Source of the DNA: Candidatus Saccharimonadota bacterium | Lineage (GTDB): Bacteria; Patescibacteriota; Saccharimonadia; Saccharimonadales; Saccharimonadaceae | Length of the DNA stretch: 15,987 bases | Direction of reading: 5' to 3' | NCBI GenBank assembly: GCA_030528815.1 | Contig: JAUMYE010000013.1 | Location: 1 to 15,987 of the forward strand | Shown: piece by piece, positions 12,026 through 15,987 of the stretch | Layout: each line of letters starts with the position of its first letter | How positions within the stretch are numbered: position 1 is the stretch's first letter | Notes under the pieces: generated by a model | Databases searched by the model: none | Told to the model about the DNA's origin: nothing | The model's input: only the letters and a program-made list of their open reading frames with translations | Made by a program: the position numbers and the translations under genes

Positions 12026-13099
12026 ATGCAGGAAAATCCAATACAAAACCAAGCAGCGCCAAGCGCTCTACCAACCGCAGGACCAATCGCAAATCCAGGC
12101 GTCACCCCTGCTCCAGCTCCAGCCGCTCCAGCAGCCCAATCCACAAATCCAATCGTTGCAAAGATTCAGAATGCCTTCCATAGCCGCATCGTTGGCCAGG
12201 ACGAGCTCTGCCTTTCCATGATTGTTGCTCTTATTGCCGAAGGCCATGTTCTCTTGGAATCCGTTCCAGGTCTTGCCAAGACTCTTTCCGCAAAGACGAT
12301 TGCCGAATCTTCCAATGGTAGCTTTAGCCGCGTCCAGTGTACGCCTGATCTTCTTCCAAGCGATATTATTGGTACGCAGATCTACAACTACACCAAGGGC
12401 ACTTTCGAAACCAAGATTGGCCCAGTAAATGCCAACTTTGTCTTGCTTGATGAGATTAACCGTAGCTCCGCAAAGACACAGAGCGCCATGCTTGAGGCTA
12501 TGCAGGAACGCCAGGTTTCTATTGGTGGTCAGATTTTCAAGATGCCAGAACCATTTGTCGTGCTTGCAACTCAGAACCCTATCGAACAGGAAGGTACTTA
12601 CGAGCTTCCAGAGGCTCAGCTTGACCGCTTCCTACTCAAGGTCCTTATCGATTACCCAACCCGCGAACAGGAGTTGCAGGTTCTCAACTACATCATTAGC
12701 GGCAATACAACTTCCCCACTCGCAGATAATCAGAAGGTTTCTCTTGCAGATATTCAGTCACTCCAAAAGCAGGCGGCCGCAGTTCGTGTCGACGATGCCA
12801 TCAAGAATTACATCGTAAATATTGTCTCCATTACGCGTACGCCAGGTCAGTTTATCGATCCAAAGCTCGCTCATTACATCGAGTATGGCGTTTCTCCACG
12901 TGGTTCCATTGCGCTCTTGCAGGTTGCTCGTGCGCTTGCTGTCATTAATGGTCGCGATTATGTCACCCCAGATGACGTCAAGCAGCTACGCTACGCCGCG
13001 CTTCGCCACCGCATTATCCTAAACTTCGAAGCACTCGCTGATGATATCCATCCAGAAGCGATTATTGATGCAATTTTTGAAAAGGTTCAGACTCCATAG
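12026..13099 (+). CDS. MoxR-type AAA+ ATPase
   Basis: 357 residues; a hexameric AAA+ remodelling ATPase that acts with VWA-domain partners. Residues 9-40 are a Pro/Ala-rich, probably disordered N-terminal extension not usual for the family. The ATPase core shows Walker A LLESVPGLAKT (76-86, K85), Walker B VLLDE (139-143), sensor-1 ATQNP with N184 followed by the MoxR signature IEQEGTY (186-192), and the LDRF arginine (R201). The lid domain continues to the end, with VSPRGSIALLQVARA carrying sensor 2. AGGAG lies 4 bases before the ATG. It sits directly upstream of DUF58 (9-base gap), as in classic MoxR-DUF58-VWA operons. The likely role is ATP-driven activation or remodelling of the VWA assembly. 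Confidence 0.96.
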   Translation: MQENPIQNQAAPSALPTAGPIANPGVTPAPAPAAPAAQSTNPIVAKIQNAFHSRIVGQDELCLSMIVALIAEGHVLLESVPGLAKTLSAKTIAESSNGSFSRVQCTPDLLPSDIIGTQIYNYTKGTFETKIGPVNANFVLLDEINRSSAKTQSAMLEAMQERQVSIGGQIFKMPEPFVVLATQNPIEQEGTYELPEAQLDRFLLKVLIDYPTREQELQVLNYIISGNTTSPLADNQKVSLADIQSLQKQAAAVRVDDAIKNYIVNIVSITRTPGQFIDPKLAHYIEYGVSPRGSIALLQVARALAVINGRDYVTPDDVKQLRYAALRHRIILNFEALADDIHPEAIIDAIFEKVQTP

Positions 13100-13108
13100 G
13101 GTTAACTA

Positions 13109-13999
13109 ATGCCTAGCTATCTCGCGAAAGTTCAAAAAAGAATGGATATTTATTCGCGTCGCCGCACGCGCTCCATTCTGACGGGCAACTACGGCTCCGT
13201 ATTCAAGGGTCGTAGTATGGATTTTGACGATTTGCGCGAATATATCCCTGGCGATGACGTTAAGGATATCGACTGGAAAGCATCTGCACGCTCTAGAGGT
13301 GTCATGATTCGCCGCTACATTGCGATTCGCAAGAGAAACATCATGATTATTGCTGACAGTGGTCGCAACATGGCAACTTTGGCGCCAAGTGGCGAAAGCA
13401 AGGCCGAGGTTGCAACTTTCTGCGCTGGCGTTATGGCCTACATTGGGATTAATCACTCTGACCTCGTTGGTATGGTTTATGGCAATCATGCCGAGAACAA
13501 GCGCTTCCCACTCAAAGAAAATCGCGCCAATGCCGAGAACTTCCTAAACAGCTACGCCAAAGCCCCTAAGTTTGAATCTGCCGATGGCGACCTTGCTTCA
13601 GTCTTACAGTATGCCAACAAAGGCAACCGTGAGCGCAAAACTTTTGTAATTATTACCGATCCAGAAAGCGCCGAGAAGCAAGACATGGAACTACTTCGCA
13701 AATTACTCGCAAGACATGAAATCATGTTCATTCTCGTCGAGGACGCGCCACTTACCGATAACAAGCTCAAAAAGCACGACACAAAAGATATTGATGGACT
13801 TGTTAGGCTTCCGAGCTTTATGCGATCAAGCAAGAGCGTCGCAAAGGCCGAGCAAGCTTACCGCGAGAAGCAAAAAGCTACGATCACCAAGAATCTGCGC
13901 CACCTAAGCGTCACAAGTTGCTTCGTAGATAGCTCAGAAACCGCGGTTACGAATATTGTAAATATGTTAGAGGAACAAAAGAATGCAAGGAAGCGATAA
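13109..13999 (+). CDS. DUF58 protein (VWA-like partner of MoxR)
   Basis: 296 residues. The DUF58 hallmark is clear: Y-G-S-V-F-K-G-R-S-M-D-F-D-D-L-R-E-Y (28-45) followed by PGDDVKDIDWKASAR (47-61). After it comes a VWA-like fold in which the metal site D-x-S-x-S is altered to ADSGRNM (81-87), so classical metal-ion-dependent binding may be lost. No membrane segment is present; the protein is soluble and basic at both ends. The last 17 bases overlap the next gene, a sign of translational coupling. In known operons DUF58 proteins partner MoxR at the membrane. Family is sure; role is inferred. Confidence 0.93.
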   Translation: MPSYLAKVQKRMDIYSRRRTRSILTGNYGSVFKGRSMDFDDLREYIPGDDVKDIDWKASARSRGVMIRRYIAIRKRNIMIIADSGRNMATLAPSGESKAEVATFCAGVMAYIGINHSDLVGMVYGNHAENKRFPLKENRANAENFLNSYAKAPKFESADGDLASVLQYANKGNRERKTFVIITDPESAEKQDMELLRKLLARHEIMFILVEDAPLTDNKLKKHDTKDIDGLVRLPSFMRSSKSVAKAEQAYREKQKATITKNLRHLSVTSCFVDSSETAVTNIVNMLEEQKNARKR

Positions 14000-14459
14000 T
14001 TTCTACGGTCCGATTAGTTACAAATGGATATGGCTTCTTTTTGGTCTTATCTGCGTTTTCTTGATTGTTTTAATGTATTTCCTAATTTTCTTTGTAACGC
14101 GCAAGAAAGTTATCAAAAACCTTGCTACACTCAAGCAGTTACCGCCAAAGATTATCAATAAAGACGAGCTCAAGCAAAAATATCTCGCCCTTATCACTCA
14201 GGCCGAGAACGAGCATGCGCAAGGCCTTTCCAAGAGTTCCGTTGCGCACCAGCAGATTAGCCTACTAACCCGTTTGTTCTTCTGTGAGCTTCATAATATC
14301 CGCACAGATGTTATGACTCTTGGAGATTTAAAGAAATCTCGTTTTGCAGACCTTACAAGTATGATTGAAGAGTTTTATCCGAGCGAGTTTGACATGCTCG
14401 AAAAAGGCAACGTTTCCGAATCTGCCGCTAACGCTAAGAATCTTATAGGAGCACAATAA
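13983..14459 (+). CDS. Single-pass membrane protein of the MoxR/VWA operon
   Basis: 158 residues. One strong membrane segment lies at about 16-38 (WIWLLFGLICVFLIVLMYFLIF), followed by a basic flank (TRKKVIKN) and a helical cytoplasmic domain (about 50-158). The position between DUF58 and the first VWA gene, the size, and the one-helix-plus-helical-domain layout match the short DUF4381-type membrane protein often found at this place in MoxR operons; the sequence itself shows no motif I can name. ATG 13983 has GAGG 10 bases ahead and overlaps the DUF58 gene by 17 bases; its stop TAA overlaps the next ATG by one base (TAATG). Confidence 0.85.
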   Translation: MQGSDNFYGPISYKWIWLLFGLICVFLIVLMYFLIFFVTRKKVIKNLATLKQLPPKIINKDELKQKYLALITQAENEHAQGLSKSSVAHQQISLLTRLFFCELHNIRTDVMTLGDLKKSRFADLTSMIEEFYPSEFDMLEKGNVSESAANAKNLIGAQ

Positions 14460-15571
14460 TGAGATATAACTTCCTATTTATTCTTATCCTAGTTGCACTC
14501 GCACTAACTATCATTATTTCGGTTTTGCGTTTCAAGAAATTATCCAAGAAAAACGGGATCGACACCAAAGCCACTCTCATTAGCCATACCGAAGCAATCC
14601 GCAATCTTCCAGAATACAAGAAAGCAAAAAGTATTTATAGGTTGTTACTGTCGCTCTGCTTTGTTTTCCTTGCTATCGCGCTTGTTTCTTGCACGATTCT
14701 TAGCTCTCGCCCAGTAATTGCAGATTACGAAAAGAACGAGCAGAACGACCGTGATATTTTGCTCTGCCTTGATGTTAGTGGTTCAATGTACGAAGCCGAC
14801 GCCGCTGCGCTTGGTGTTTTTGCCGATATGGTCGACGAATTACAAGGTCAGCGCATTGGTATTTCAATCTTTGGTACTCATCACGCACAAATTTTGCCAC
14901 TCAATAATGATTACGAAGCTACCAAAGATTTCATAAAAAATCTAGCCAAATACGATAGCAGCGCCACTTCTGCCTATGATAGCTATCCAATGCTAGACAG
15001 ATACGCAGGTGCAGTAGGTGGCACGACAAACGTTCTCGAAGGTGTCGTTGGCTGCGTGCAAGACTTTACAAAGCTTGATGAAAAACGCTCAAGATCCCTG
15101 ATTATTATCACGGACAACTACGACAACACTGGCTTTGGCGACGAAGAAACCGGCAGACATGACGGCGAAAGTATTCATAAAGCCCTCAACCTCGCCAAAC
15201 GCTACGGAATCGTAGCTTACGGCTTTAATCCCGCAGACTGGTCTAATGAAGGCAACGAGAGTACCTATGTTACCGCCGCAAGCTTCAAGAATGCCGTTCT
15301 AGATACCGGTGGTAGTTATTATGCCCTAAATGCCTTCATTGAGCCTTGGGATTACGACAAAGAATCATATGAAGAATACAGCGCAAGAAGAGGTGCTATT
15401 TCAGATAGTTCTAAAGCCAAAGAAGTCGTAACCAGGATTCTCGAAGAAGATGCCGCAAAACACCAGACAGAAGGCAGCCTAGTTCTTAAAGATAGGCCAG
15501 CAGTATTCCTAATCGTTGGCATTGTTTCAATTATTTGTTTCGCACTAACCGTTTGGAGGCTCCGTCTATGA
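14459..15571 (+). CDS. Membrane-anchored VWA-domain protein, BatA-like
   Basis: 370 residues. Two N-terminal membrane segments (about 4-23 and 61-82), a VWA domain (about 97-330) and a C-terminal membrane segment (about 349-368) give the BatA-like layout. The metal-ion-dependent adhesion site is complete: D105-V-S107-G-S109, T190 in GGTTN, and D219 in IIITDN. This predicts divalent-metal-dependent protein binding. It is coupled to both neighbours (TAATG upstream; ATGA, 4-base overlap, downstream). It probably forms a membrane complex with the next VWA protein under MoxR control. Confidence 0.93.
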   Translation: MRYNFLFILILVALALTIIISVLRFKKLSKKNGIDTKATLISHTEAIRNLPEYKKAKSIYRLLLSLCFVFLAIALVSCTILSSRPVIADYEKNEQNDRDILLCLDVSGSMYEADAAALGVFADMVDELQGQRIGISIFGTHHAQILPLNNDYEATKDFIKNLAKYDSSATSAYDSYPMLDRYAGAVGGTTNVLEGVVGCVQDFTKLDEKRSRSLIIITDNYDNTGFGDEETGRHDGESIHKALNLAKRYGIVAYGFNPADWSNEGNESTYVTAASFKNAVLDTGGSYYALNAFIEPWDYDKESYEEYSARRGAISDSSKAKEVVTRILEEDAAKHQTEGSLVLKDRPAVFLIVGIVSIICFALTVWRLRL

Positions 15572-15987
15572 TATTCGAAAGTATTATTCCGCTTTGGATA
15601 GTAATCACGCTCGCAGCATTGCTTGCCGCAGCGCTTGTATTTTGCCTTATCAAGAAAAGCTTCCGCACGAAGCAAAACTTCCGCCTAATTGCGATTCTTT
15701 TCCTCGGCGTTCTTATGCTCGCAAGGCCGCAATTCCCTGGCGGAAAGGTCGAGACCAGAGACAATAATATCGATGTATATTTTGCCGTAGATACAACTGG
15801 TAGCATGGTCGGCAAAGATATGAAGGGCGACAAACGCCGCCTCGAACAGGCCAAAGAGGATATTATTACTATCGCCAAGCAAATCCCTGGCGCAAGATAT
15901 ACAGTTTTCGCCCAGAGTGCCGTTAGTTACCAAGCAACGCCACTTCTAAGCGATTTGGACGCCCTACAGAACGCTGCCGACGGCCTA
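15568..15987 (+). CDS. Second membrane-anchored VWA-domain protein, partial
   Basis: The frame is open to the window edge (140 codons seen; the C-terminus is missing). Two membrane segments lie at about 8-28 and 39-52, then VWA begins at about 68 (NIDVYFAVDTTGSM). The metal site reads D75-T-T-G-S79, with Thr where Ser is usual; Thr can still offer a hydroxyl ligand. The start overlaps the previous stop (ATGA). This is the BatB-like position in the operon. The remainder would show whether a TPR or further membrane segment follows. Confidence 0.9.
   Translation, partial: MIFESIIPLWIVITLAALLAAALVFCLIKKSFRTKQNFRLIAILFLGVLMLARPQFPGGKVETRDNNIDVYFAVDTTGSMVGKDMKGDKRRLEQAKEDIITIAKQIPGARYTVFAQSAVSYQATPLLSDLDALQNAADGL

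Noticed and set aside
12222..13022. Alternate plus-strand frames within moxR
   Set aside because: Serine/arginine/leucine-rich shadows of moxR, which has all AAA+ motifs in one uninterrupted frame.

Overview
The window looks like a piece of a small-genome Patescibacteria (CPR) chromosome, most likely Saccharibacteria (TM7). That is an inference from an alanyl-tRNA synthetase without its C-terminal domain, a compact MoxR/DUF58/VWA operon, short intergenic gaps, moderate GC, and several start codons lying 6-8 bases after a -10 box (leaderless mRNAs). TGA is used as a stop, so the Gracilibacteria code (TGA = Gly) does not apply. No rRNA, tRNA, IS element or CRISPR array was seen.

Region 1 (1-2484, minus strand) is a chaperone operon. 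A structured leader RNA (about 2470-2338), with its own promoter and intrinsic terminator, precedes a single-pass membrane protein with a GrpE-like C-terminus and an Hsp70 that runs off the left edge. The Hsp70 has an extra beta-rich insert of roughly 100 residues between its ATPase and substrate-binding domains. Region 2 (2554-5244) holds a membrane-anchored DsbA-like thiol oxidoreductase (+) and a short AlaRS (-) converging on a shared bidirectional terminator.

Region 3 (5281-9967) is a run of small single-gene units, mostly minus strand, each with its own promoter and usually its own terminator: a two-helix membrane protein, a RelA/SpoT-type small alarmone synthetase, a divergent DJ-1/PfpI protein (+), an orphan protein of 338 aa, a short RhuM-like protein, an intergenic stretch with two related palindromes, and an orphan protein of 172 aa. 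Three of these genes have leaders that can pair over the ribosome-binding site or start codon. Region 4 (9959-11303) has a DUF1653 protein (+) and the tRNA 2-thiouridylase mnmA (-), whose stop codons overlap.

Region 5 (11338-15987, plus strand) is one tightly packed operon running off the right edge: a phosphoribosyltransferase-like protein with degenerate active-site motifs, a MoxR AAA+ ATPase, a DUF58 protein, a single-pass membrane protein, and two membrane-anchored VWA proteins. The family logic (MoxR remodels partners through VWA proteins, often at the membrane) suggests a metal-dependent adhesion or assembly machine at the cell surface; its substrate is unknown. The most unusual items are the structured RNA ahead of the Hsp70 operon, the Hsp70 insert with its membrane GrpE-like partner, the degenerate phosphoribosyltransferase leading the MoxR operon, and the cluster of self-sequestering leaders.
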